DNA from: Asanoa ishikariensis
Lineage (GTDB): Bacteria; Actinomycetota; Actinomycetes; Mycobacteriales; Micromonosporaceae
Reading direction: 5' to 3'
DNA length: 64,000 nucleotides
NCBI RefSeq assembly: GCF_900107455.1
Contig: NZ_FNQB01000001.1
Location: 434,001-498,000 of the forward strand
Positions within the stretch are counted from its first letter, which is position 1, and every line of letters begins with the position of its first letter. Under the pieces are notes generated by a model. It was not told where the DNA came from. It saw only the letters and a program-made list of their open reading frames with translations, and did not search any database. The position numbers were made by a program, and so were the translations under genes. Shown one piece after another: positions 54,250-62,271 of the stretch.

Positions 54250-55200
54250 TTATTCCCCGATGAAGACGTAGTCGATCCGGTCGACCAGCTCTTTCGGCAG
54301 CTCCATGTTCTCGCCGCGCATGCGGGCGAACACCTGGTCGAGCACCGTCGGGTCGATCGAGACCTGGTTGAGGATCGTGCGCACCGCTAGCTCGACCTGG
54401 AGGAACCGCGAGCCCAACACGGAGAACGTGCGGTAGGCGCTGAACGCGGCCGCGCCCGGGTTGAGCTGCACGACGGCAGGCAGCTTGTCCCAGTCGTCGG
54501 GGAGCTCTTCGACCTGCCACGGCGTCGTGACCACCTCGCCGTTGTGGCGCAGCAGGCCGAGCCGGATGAGCTGCCAGACCGCGGCGAGGAACGGGCACGA
54601 CCAGCGCCGCGAGCCGTTCTCGAGGTCCCACAGCTCGACGTCGACGAAGATCGAGTGCCGGTTGGCCGCGTTCTGCATCGGTGGCAGCCAGCCCTTGTCG
54701 GCCATCGCCGGTATCGCGATCGAGTTCGGCGAGCGCTGGCCGTTGCACAGCCAGCCGGTCTCGGTGGTCGGCGGCCGGATGCCGTTGCTGCCCGGCACCG
54801 GGTCGGTGACCAGCGCCTGCTCGACCAGCTTGGCCAGCGGCACCTCGTCGGCGACCGCGCAGCCGGACTCGCGCGCCAGGTAGTCGATCACCAGGCCGCT
54901 CTCTTCGGCGGCGGCCACCAGCATCGGGATCACCTCACGCGGCGTGCTGAACCGCGAGAAGTAGTCGTCGACGAGGAAGCAGGTGCTGACCCGCGGGCGG
55001 TTGCCGCCCGGCTTGGTCACGACGGTGCGCGCGGCGGACTGTGCCCACGGCGCGATCCGGCGAAAGTGCCGGCGCATCGAGTCGATGCCGCCGGCGAACT
55101 CTTCCATGTAGAGGTGGCCCAGCTCGATGGAAAGGTGCGAGAGCGGAACGCGTTCGACGCTCCGCTGAGCGACCGCCTCTTCGAATGCCACTCCGGTCAC
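54250..55200 (-). CDS. SCO2522 family protein
   Basis: 316 residues from the GTG at 55200, which overlaps the stop of the SCO2523-like gene (GTGA). Landmarks are VERVPLSHLSIELGHLYMEE, STCFLVDDYFSRFSTPREVI and ETGWLCNGQRSPNSIAIPAM. These match my memory of the SCO2522 family, unknown function, always with SCO2521/2523/2524. No membrane helix. Last gene of the SCO2524-2523-2522 operon; its stop is 3 bases from the stop of the convergent STAND gene. Confidence 0.72.
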   Translation of the reverse strand: MTGVAFEEAVAQRSVERVPLSHLSIELGHLYMEEFAGGIDSMRRHFRRIAPWAQSAARTVVTKPGGNRPRVSTCFLVDDYFSRFSTPREVIPMLVAAAEESGLVIDYLARESGCAVADEVPLAKLVEQALVTDPVPGSNGIRPPTTETGWLCNGQRSPNSIAIPAMADKGWLPPMQNAANRHSIFVDVELWDLENGSRRWSCPFLAAVWQLIRLGLLRHNGEVVTTPWQVEELPDDWDKLPAVVQLNPGAAAFSAYRTFSVLGSRFLQVELAVRTILNQVSIDPTVLDQVFARMRGENMELPKELVDRIDYVFIGE

Positions 55201-56114
55201 AGCGTCTCCCAGGCCGCATCGTCGACAATCTTTTTAGCCAACGAGTCGAACTGTTCCAGCGTCTCACGGTTCGCGATGCGCCGCGACCACACGTCGTTAT
55301 CCGAAATAAGCTGTTCACGCCATTGCAGGACAGGGTCGAGCGGGATCGAGCCAAGTAGCAGCGTGCGGCCGACCTTCCGGCTGCTGGCCAGTTCGGACAG
55401 ATCCCGGTCGACGTCGCGCAGCCAGGCGATCTGCGCGGGCCGCAGGCCCTCGAGCTCCGGCGAGTCGGGGTTGACCACCGCGGTGCGTACGAAGCGCAAC
55501 GAGTTGGCCAGTTCCTCGCGGTCGTGCCCGTGGTTTTCGCCGGTGTGCAGGATGCCCCGCTCGCCGTAGACCAGGCCGGACGCGGCGAGCACGTGCTGCC
55601 GGGTCCAACGGTGGAAGACCAGCCACCGCGTGCGGATGTTGCGCAGTGCCTCGTTGGCGGTCGCCGCGAGCACCATCTCGGTCGCGTAGGAGCGGCCGGC
55701 GCTCAGGTCGACCAGGCAGAGGTCGAACTCCTCCTCCAGGTGCAGGAAGAGCCGGGCGCAGCGCTCGGTGTTCTCCTTGGTGATCGGGAACTCGCCGCCG
55801 CCGCTGTCGCCGGGCAGCAGCACCAACCGGCCCGCACCCGGCGGACGGCTGCGCAGGCTGGACCGGTCGGACTCCTGCCAGATCTCCAACCGCTGCGGGT
55901 CGGCGACCATGCCGTGCAGGTAGGAGTGCAGACCACCCTGGGTCGTGCCGTGCAGCGTCGTAGGAATGTTGAAGATGGCTCCGGACGTCGGCGATCCGAA
56001 GTCGAAGTCGAGATAGCAGACGTCACTGCCCTGCAACGCACTCCGATAGAGGATGTTGCTGCTGGTGACGGAGCGACCGGTGCCGCCCTTGTCGGAGGTC
56101 GCGAAGATCAACAT
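55197..56114 (-). CDS. SCO2523 family variant P-loop ATPase
   Basis: 305 residues. A ParA/MinD-like P-loop protein: FATSDKGGTGRSVTSSNIL at the start has the signature lysine of the deviant Walker A (KGGxGK) but Arg for the second lysine (KGGTGRS). FDLCLVDLSAGRSYATE and YLDFDFGSPTSG supply Walker A' and B-like parts. The substitution gives the family its 'variant P-loop' label and may alter ATP turnover. Sits between the SCO2524- and SCO2522-like genes, coupled to the latter by GTGA and 4 bases after the former. Confidence 0.78.
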   Translation of the reverse strand: MLIFATSDKGGTGRSVTSSNILYRSALQGSDVCYLDFDFGSPTSGAIFNIPTTLHGTTQGGLHSYLHGMVADPQRLEIWQESDRSSLRSRPPGAGRLVLLPGDSGGGEFPITKENTERCARLFLHLEEEFDLCLVDLSAGRSYATEMVLAATANEALRNIRTRWLVFHRWTRQHVLAASGLVYGERGILHTGENHGHDREELANSLRFVRTAVVNPDSPELEGLRPAQIAWLRDVDRDLSELASSRKVGRTLLLGSIPLDPVLQWREQLISDNDVWSRRIANRETLEQFDSLAKKIVDDAAWETL

Positions 56115-56118
56115 TTGG

Positions 56119-57963
56119 TTAGCCCGCCTCGGTCACGTCACGCCTCGCGGCGGCCAGTTCGTCCAGCGCGATGAGCACCTGGGCCGCTAGGACGGCGGCG
56201 GTGCCTGGGCGCTCCGGCAAGATCTCGCGGGCCCGGGACAGGTGGATCGACGCGACCTTGAGTGTTTCGCGCATTCTCGGGCCGGCGTCGCCGGCGCCCG
56301 AGAGCAGTTCCATGTCGTACAGGTGCTCGGCCTCGGTGAGCAGGTCGAACGCGTAGTTGCCGAGGCGCGGACTGCGCAGTGGTGGCCGGTTGAGCATGTT
56401 GGCGGTGGTCACCAGGCCCTGCACGACGCGCTGGGTGTAGTACCAGGACGGCTTGTCGTAGCGGGTGGTGAGCTGGCCGAACACCGAGGTCGGCTGGTCC
56501 CACAGGTTGCGGCCCGGCCCCTTGTCGAGCCGGCGCTTGTTGAGGTGCTCCCAGGTGCGGTCAGCCAGGTCGAGCATCCGACTGCGGGCCTCGGCGTCGT
56601 TGATCAGGCCGCCGATCACCGTCGTGCGCTGGAAGAGCAGGGCGGCGAACTCGGAGACCGTCCACAGCAGTCGGGCGTCACCGGCGTCTTCACTGCCGAC
56701 CAGCGGCACGAGTACGCCCGGCGCGTGCAGGCTCAGCGCGGGGTCCGTGTCGAACGGGCGGCGGGTGACCCGCGCGCGGTTCGCCAGCTCCTCCAGCACG
56801 GTGCCGATCCGGCCGAGCTCGGTGTCGGTGCCGCGCTCCTGGACGAGGCCTTTGACGGCGAGCGAGGTGACCAGGAGCGTGTAGTAGTCCGACGCGTCCT
56901 CGTCAGTGGTGCGCCACGGGATGTCTTCGACCGGCCAGCGTTGGGCCTGCCCGAACGTCGCCATGGTCGACCAGTAGGCACGGGTCAGCTCCCACCGGAG
57001 CTGGAGCGCACGGGTAAGTCGCTGCTGCTCCTCGTTGAGCAGACCGAGAACCCGGGTGCGTTCGGAGAAGAGGTCTTCAATCGCGTCGACGGCGATGACC
57101 GTGAAGTAGAGGTACGGCGCGTCCTGTGCGAAGCCCTTGGGCTGTTGGCCCACCGGCTCGTTGGTCTCGATCGGCGGCGCGCCGTTGACGATGCCCCAGG
57201 ACCAGCCGACCTCGAACAGCCTGTCCGGGCTGTCGATGTCGCCGACCTGGCCGGAACCGATCAGGACCTCGCGGAAGCTGGCGATGGTTTCCCGCAGGTC
57301 CCGCCGGACCGCGCTGACCACCTGGCGCTGTGGCAGGTTCTCCTGGTTGATCATGGTGGTGAGCGCCTGGCCGTATGCCGAGTCGACGTCGAAGACGTTG
57401 ACCGTGAAGCTGCGCAGCAGCCCGACCATGGCGGCACTCAGCCGGGTGCTGGCCTGCTGCTCCAGCGACTCGATCTCCTTGCGGTTCTCTTCGCGGTTGG
57501 CGACCGACCTAAGGACCTTGAGGAAACCGAGTACGGACAGCGACAGCGTGACCGACATGGCGAACGAGTCCACGATGTCGAGCCTGAGCTGCTCTTTCGA
57601 GGGCTGCGCCGGGCCGGTCGAGCTGAAGTAGGACGAGCCGGAGAACAGCGGCGTGCCGTCGGGGTCGCTGTAGCGGTCGAAGTATTCCCGGAGGATCCCG
57701 ATCAGCGTCTTCGGAATCTCGGTCGCGTTGCCGAGCGGGCGTAGCGCCCGGATCATGTCTTCGGCTGTCTCGTCCGGACGGTCCAGTTTGAACGACTCGA
57801 CCTTGGTCGCCGGGGTCAGGATGCAGAGCAACTGCTCCGCGTCACCGATGGAGTTGGGCGCGTCGCGGCCGCCGAACTTCCATTTCTTTTCCCGTTCTGA
57901 CCAGGACGAACGCACCGTCGCGTTCCAGATCTCCAGCAGCTGTTGACGAGGCTGCATCCTCAT
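56119..57963 (-). CDS. SCO2524 family protein
   Basis: 614 residues. MRMQPRQQLLEIWNATVRSS, SIGDAEQLLCILTPATKVES, SSYFSSTGPAQPSKEQLRLD and a long helical remainder. It lacks recognisable catalytic motifs; the middle (about 165-230) has alternating charged helices. Matches from memory the SCO2524 family. First gene of the operon that runs through SCO2523 and SCO2522. Start ATG 57963 or 57957. Confidence 0.75.
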   Translation of the reverse strand: MRMQPRQQLLEIWNATVRSSWSEREKKWKFGGRDAPNSIGDAEQLLCILTPATKVESFKLDRPDETAEDMIRALRPLGNATEIPKTLIGILREYFDRYSDPDGTPLFSGSSYFSSTGPAQPSKEQLRLDIVDSFAMSVTLSLSVLGFLKVLRSVANREENRKEIESLEQQASTRLSAAMVGLLRSFTVNVFDVDSAYGQALTTMINQENLPQRQVVSAVRRDLRETIASFREVLIGSGQVGDIDSPDRLFEVGWSWGIVNGAPPIETNEPVGQQPKGFAQDAPYLYFTVIAVDAIEDLFSERTRVLGLLNEEQQRLTRALQLRWELTRAYWSTMATFGQAQRWPVEDIPWRTTDEDASDYYTLLVTSLAVKGLVQERGTDTELGRIGTVLEELANRARVTRRPFDTDPALSLHAPGVLVPLVGSEDAGDARLLWTVSEFAALLFQRTTVIGGLINDAEARSRMLDLADRTWEHLNKRRLDKGPGRNLWDQPTSVFGQLTTRYDKPSWYYTQRVVQGLVTTANMLNRPPLRSPRLGNYAFDLLTEAEHLYDMELLSGAGDAGPRMRETLKVASIHLSRAREILPERPGTAAVLAAQVLIALDELAAARRDVTEAG

Positions 57964-58500
57964 CTGTCGCGCACCACCATCCGCCGCCTGACTCCACTGA
58001 CGTTAGCTAGCAACCTGGGCGAACACTGTGGACGCGCCACGAGATGGCTCGTCAGCACCTCATTCGTCCGCTTCACTCAATGATGGACCACGGGTCAAGG
58101 CCGCCGAAAGGCCCGTGGCCTCTGTTCCAAGCTGGCGGTCTTCACCTGCGTAAACGCTGACGGATCGGCGCGGTGACGCGTCATGGGTCCAGAACGCTTG
58201 CCGCACGGGGCCTCCATGATCATCGACTGTGGCCGGTCAGGTCTCCAAGATCCACATTGGGCAGACCGGCCGGACGGCCCCGTCGGGGTAGCCGAACGTA
58301 CGGTTTGGCAACCCTCCCGACAGATGACTGACAGTTTGATCAGTTGATCACGATAAATGTCCCGGTTTCAATGGTTATCGTGACGCGTCTATGCAACTGA
58401 CATCGATTTCGATCTGTTCACGACCTTGGACGGCTGGATAGCGTCTCGATAGCCATCGATGGGCCGGGCACAGGGGCCTGGCCGCAAGGGGGAGGGCTTC
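57964..58500. other. 537-bp divergent intergenic region
   Basis: Lies between the SCO2524-like and the secreted-protease genes. It contains a hairpin, CCACGGG/CCCGTGG (58088-58118), the long-spaced inverted repeat at 58348-58383, and AT-rich DNA at 58325-58385 that probably holds the protease promoter. GC content is lower than in the flanking genes. No convincing reading frame or RNA gene is seen. Confidence 0.6.
58348..58383 (+). promoter_or_regulatory. Inverted repeat upstream of the protease gene
   Basis: TCACGATAA (58348-58356) and TTATCGTGA (58375-58383) are exact inverted copies, 18 bases apart, in the most AT-rich patch of the gap, about 120 bases before the ATG at 58501. Likely an operator or activator site; its binder is unknown. 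Confidence 0.65.
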
Positions 58501-60426
58501 ATGCGTCGAACCATCGCGCTGTTGGCCGGGACGGCGCTGGTAGCAGCGATGCTGCCAGCATCTATCGCGACGGCCGAACTGAAGAACGACTCGGGGCCGA
58601 GTGGCGCGGACCGCGCCTTGCTCGCCACGGGCGGACAGGTCGCCGACAAGGCGCCGGCCGGCAAGGCACCGACCGGCGTCAATCCGTATCTGGCACTCGT
58701 ACCCGATCCGACGACAATCGACTATGCCGCGTGGAAGCAGGTCGCCGAGAAGCAGGGCGCCGCGCGCGAGCAGAAGCGGGCACTGCGCAAGGCGGTGGCC
58801 GTGTCGCCGGTCCTGGTCGACGAGGACGAGCCGGACGGCACCCAGGGCAGCAACGACTCGCCGGCCATCGCCCAGCCGGTGAGCGGCTTCGGCACCAAGG
58901 GCAAGCAGAACCCGCGGGCCCGCATCCTCGGGTCGCTCGACAACGAGACGGTCACCCGCACGGCCCTGACCCCCAACACCGAGGACGACGGCGCGATCCC
59001 GCTGGCCCGTGACACCGGCATCCAGGGCACTCGCAACGGGATCACCACGAGCGGCACGATCGGCGACGGCCCGCACGGCTCGGCCGCCGGCGACACCGGC
59101 GACTTCGACTTCTACAAGCTCTCGATCACCCAGGTCGGCGAGACGATGACCGCCGACATGGACACCCCGGTGGGCCTGCTCGACCCGATGCTCGCGCTCT
59201 ACAACGCCGCCGGTGAGGAGATCGCGTTCAACGACGACTCGGGCGGCCTCGACAGCCTCCTGCGCTTCACGTTCACCGCGGCCGGCGACTACTACCTCGC
59301 CGTGACCGGTTACAACGTCCTGCCGGCGGACCCGTTCGACTCTGCCAGCGGCGACGGCGCCGGCAGCGAGGGCGCGTACAACCTGCTGCTCGACGTGGCC
59401 GCGGCCGACGTCGACTTCTACGCCGTGCAGTTGCGCAAGGGCGACGTGCTGGGCACCTCGGTCACCGGCTCGGCCGCACGGATCACCGTGTGGGACACCG
59501 CCGGACGCGAGGTGCACGGCTCCGACCAGGACGCCACCTTCATCTACCCGCCGAACAGCCCGCTGCCCGGCGGCGGCAACGCGGTCAGCGAGCATGTCGC
59601 CGACGAGGACGGCCTGCACTACGTGTCGGTCAGCGACGGCAGCGGCAACTACGACATCACCGTCGAGGCGTACCGGCCCAACCTGGAAGGCGACAAGATC
59701 ACCCAGACGATCTTCATCGACTTCAACGGCCAGCGCCTGAACACCGCGATCTTCGGCGGCCCTGGTGTCGTCACGCTCAGCCCGCTGCGCGCCTTCCTCG
59801 GCCGCTGGGGCCTGACCACCGCCGACGAGAACGCGCTGATCAACGGGATCGTCGCCGAGGTGACCGAGAACCTCAAGCGGGACCTCGTCGCGAGCGGACT
59901 GAACGACAAGTTCCGTCTCAAGATCCTCAACAGCCGTGACGACGCCGACCCGTTCGGTGAGGTCAACGTCAGCCGGCTGATCGTCGGCGGCACCATCGCC
60001 GAGTCCGGGGTCAACACGATCGGCATCGCCCAGTCGATCGACCCCGGCAACTTCGACACGCAGGAGTCGGCGCTCATCCTGCTCGACGTGCTGAGCGGCC
60101 CGGCCAACGACGACGCGTCGCTCAACTTCTACATCACGCCGGCGAGCGACAAGCGCGCCTTCATCTCCCAGGCGGTCGGCAACGTGGTGTCCCACGAGGC
60201 CGGTCACTTCTTCGGCAACTGGCACGTCGACCAGTTCAACGACACCCTCAACCTGATGGACCAGGGCGGCAACTTCCCGCTGCTCTACGGCGTCGGCCCG
60301 GACGGGATCGGCGGCACCGCCGACGACCCCGATGTTGACTTCGGCGAGGACGAGTTCAACCCGAGCGAAGGCTTCACCGGCACCGAGGACACCCAGGGCC
60401 GGCTAGCGACGGTTCTGACCCGCTGA
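58501..60426 (+). CDS. Secreted metzincin-like zinc metalloprotease with PPC domain
   Basis: 641 residues from the ATG at 58501 (ribosome site GGGGGAGGG). Sec signal peptide (RRTIALLAGTALVAAMLP, likely cleavage after IATA). Then a propeptide-like region and a bacterial pre-peptidase C-terminal (PPC) domain (about 190-300; DFDFYKLSITQVGETMTADM). Near the C-terminus comes the zinc site HEAGHFFGNWH (565-575), fitting HExxHxxGxxH with three zinc histidines, followed closely by NLMDQGG (Met586), a Met-turn unusually near. Extracellular. Probably digests environmental protein or matures cell-surface proteins. Confidence 0.85.
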   Translation: MRRTIALLAGTALVAAMLPASIATAELKNDSGPSGADRALLATGGQVADKAPAGKAPTGVNPYLALVPDPTTIDYAAWKQVAEKQGAAREQKRALRKAVAVSPVLVDEDEPDGTQGSNDSPAIAQPVSGFGTKGKQNPRARILGSLDNETVTRTALTPNTEDDGAIPLARDTGIQGTRNGITTSGTIGDGPHGSAAGDTGDFDFYKLSITQVGETMTADMDTPVGLLDPMLALYNAAGEEIAFNDDSGGLDSLLRFTFTAAGDYYLAVTGYNVLPADPFDSASGDGAGSEGAYNLLLDVAAADVDFYAVQLRKGDVLGTSVTGSAARITVWDTAGREVHGSDQDATFIYPPNSPLPGGGNAVSEHVADEDGLHYVSVSDGSGNYDITVEAYRPNLEGDKITQTIFIDFNGQRLNTAIFGGPGVVTLSPLRAFLGRWGLTTADENALINGIVAEVTENLKRDLVASGLNDKFRLKILNSRDDADPFGEVNVSRLIVGGTIAESGVNTIGIAQSIDPGNFDTQESALILLDVLSGPANDDASLNFYITPASDKRAFISQAVGNVVSHEAGHFFGNWHVDQFNDTLNLMDQGGNFPLLYGVGPDGIGGTADDPDVDFGEDEFNPSEGFTGTEDTQGRLATVLTR

Positions 60427-60435
60427 TCCACCGCG

Positions 60436-60466
60436 CGGAGGGGGCCGGTTCCGCCGGCCCCCTCCG
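60436..60466. terminator. Bidirectional terminator after the protease gene
   Basis: A perfect 13-bp stem, CGGAGGGGGCCGG (60436-60448) with 60454-60466, and a 5-base loop TTCCG. It lies 9 bases after the protease stop and 4 before the stop of the convergent DUF302 gene, serving both. Confidence 0.9.
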
Positions 60467-60470
60467 TCGC

Positions 60471-60998
60471 TCAATGCGACAACGCCGGCGGTACGGGCGC
60501 CTCCAGGTGCTCCAGGAGCGCGGCCAGTTTGTGGTCGAGCTCGATGCCGACCTCGGCGATGTCGTCGGCGCCGACCGCACCGAACGACGAGAAGGTCGCG
60601 CCGGGACGCTCGATGATGAAGTGGGTCTCGCCGGCCCGGCTGGCGATCATCGGGCGCAGTGGCGCGTACAACATCGCTGCCTGGTCGTAGCGGTACATCC
60701 GTTCGGCGAGGACGTGGTTGCCCATCAGGTAGACCACGCATTCCCCAGGGTCGTGGGCCAGCCGCATGAGCGGGCCGTCGTCGCTTGACCAGTAGCGCAG
60801 GAAGCCCCACGGCGCCGCGGCGTCCACCTGGGCGGTGACCTCCGACCAGTCCGCCCCACGGGCGATGAGCGCGTTGAGCGCGGCGTAGTCGAGCGCCGGC
60901 ACAGCCGTCTCGTAGCGCCGCCGGAAGTCCTCGAACGACGCCTCGACAGAGATGCGGTAGCGGTCGGCCTGGTAGCGGCTCTCGGAGATCGCCATCAT
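60471..60998 (-). CDS. DUF302-domain protein
   Basis: 175 residues. Features are ERMYRYDQAAMLYAPLRPMI and ATFSSFGAVGADDIAEVGIE in the order found in DUF302 proteins, small dimeric proteins of unknown function sometimes linked to metabolite binding or stress. Soluble. Start ATG 60998 or 60995. Divergent from nothing; it stands alone between convergent terminators. Confidence 0.8.
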   Translation of the reverse strand: MMAISESRYQADRYRISVEASFEDFRRRYETAVPALDYAALNALIARGADWSEVTAQVDAAAPWGFLRYWSSDDGPLMRLAHDPGECVVYLMGNHVLAERMYRYDQAAMLYAPLRPMIASRAGETHFIIERPGATFSSFGAVGADDIAEVGIELDHKLAALLEHLEAPVPPALSH

Positions 60999-61064
60999 TC
61001 GGACGCTAGCAGCGCGGCCCGCCGCCGTCCGGCGCTTCGTTCAAGCCTGAGCCGCCGGGGATTG

Positions 61065-61559
61065 TCAGAGGAACATCACGTTGATGGCGGCGACGGAGAG
61101 CATCGCCGAGAAGTCGGGGATCGCCGGGTCCGGCCGGAGCTCCAGTTGGAGCGTGATGCGCAACTCAGCGGCGCCGCGCAGCCGTGCGGCCACGGGATGG
61201 GTGAACTCGCCGCTGGAGTTGGCGTAGTAGAAGAAGGGCACGGTCCGCTCGTTGACCGCGACGGTGAGCTTGGCGGCGACGTCGCCCTCGCCCTCCTGCC
61301 GGCGAGACCGCGAGCCGAACGCGAAGGCATAACCACTGACCGCGACCTCGACGGCCGCGGGCATCGTGTCGCCGGTGACCGGGAGGGCGATCGAGAACTC
61401 CCGCGTCAGCGACTCCGCCGCCCCGACGCCCGCGGTCGCCGAGAGATCGTCGAAGTTGATCGTCAGGGCCTGCCCATCCTCGCTGAGCGCGAAGCTGGCA
61501 CCTTCCGGCGGAACCGCCGGCTCACCCATCGTCGTCGGTTCTTCGCCATCTGGACGCAT
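61065..61559 (-). CDS. Hypothetical beta-rich protein
   Basis: 164 residues, with an AGGAGG-type ribosome site (GAGGAGGCTCC) before the ATG at 61559. No signal peptide, despite a beta-rich, exported-protein-like pattern (SFALSEDGQALTINFDDL, PVTGDTMPAAVEVAVSGYAF, VNERTVPFFYYANSSGEF). I do not recognise the family. Alone between DUF302 and the two-component genes. Confidence 0.65.
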   Translation of the reverse strand: MRPDGEEPTTMGEPAVPPEGASFALSEDGQALTINFDDLSATAGVGAAESLTREFSIALPVTGDTMPAAVEVAVSGYAFAFGSRSRRQEGEGDVAAKLTVAVNERTVPFFYYANSSGEFTHPVAARLRGAAELRITLQLELRPDPAIPDFSAMLSVAAINVMFL

Positions 61560-61644
61560 GGAGCCTCCTCACCGAGGGAGCGGCTTCAGGTAAGGAGAGC
61601 AGACACCCCGACCCCCGGCGACCGTGTCACCCGAACGTGGAGCT

Positions 61645-62271
61645 TCAGGCCAGGCCCGCGCGGACCGCGTACAAGGCTGCCTGGGTGCGGTCCTGGACGC
61701 CGAGTTTGGCCAGGATCGCGCTGACGTGTGCCTTTACCGTTTTCTCGGCCAGGCCTAGCGCCCGGGCGATCTCGCGGTTCGATCGTCCCCGGCCGATCTC
61801 GGTGAGCACCTGGCGTTCGCGCGGGGTGAGTCGGGCCGGGTCGGCGCCCGTATCGCCCTCGCTCAGCACCCGCGCCACCTCCGGGTGCAGCAGCATGTGT
61901 CCGAGGTGGACGGATCGGATCGCGGCCGCCAGTGCCGGTGGGTCGACGTCCTTGTAGACGTAGCCCGCCGCCCCCGCGCGGACCGCCGGCAGCACCGCGG
62001 CCGGCTCGGTGAAGCTGGTGATCACCAGGACCCGGCATGGCAGACCCCGGGCGGTCATCTCGCGCAGCGCGGCTACCCCGTCGACGCCCGGCATCCGCAG
62101 ATCGAGCAGCACCACGTCCGGCAGCAGCTCGGTCGCCCGCGCTACCGCCTCGGCGCCGTCGGCCGCCTCGCCGACCACCTCCAGGTCGTCCTGCACCTCC
62201 AGGAACGAGCGCAGGCCCTGGCGCACCATCGCGTGGTCGTCGACCACGAGCACCCTGATCCGCTCAGCCAA
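61645..62271 (-). CDS. NarL/FixJ-family response regulator (DevR-like)
   Basis: 208 residues from the TTG at 62271, which has GGAGG four bases earlier. Receiver domain with phospho-acceptor Asp57 (VVLLDLRMPGVDG) and acid pocket VVDDH; LuxR-type helix-turn-helix at about 145-205 (LTPRERQVLTEIGRGRSNRE, ARALGLAEKTVKAHVSAILA). The start overlaps the histidine-kinase stop by 8 bases, so the pair is coupled. Likely target: the palindrome run upstream of the kinase and the SDR gene. Confidence 0.92.
   Translation of the reverse strand: MAERIRVLVVDDHAMVRQGLRSFLEVQDDLEVVGEAADGAEAVARATELLPDVVLLDLRMPGVDGVAALREMTARGLPCRVLVITSFTEPAAVLPAVRAGAAGYVYKDVDPPALAAAIRSVHLGHMLLHPEVARVLSEGDTGADPARLTPRERQVLTEIGRGRSNREIARALGLAEKTVKAHVSAILAKLGVQDRTQAALYAVRAGLA

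Noticed and set aside
48792-57963. Polymorphic toxin or phage island
   Set aside because: No integrase, att-like repeats, transposase or shift in composition was seen; the cluster looks native to the chromosome.
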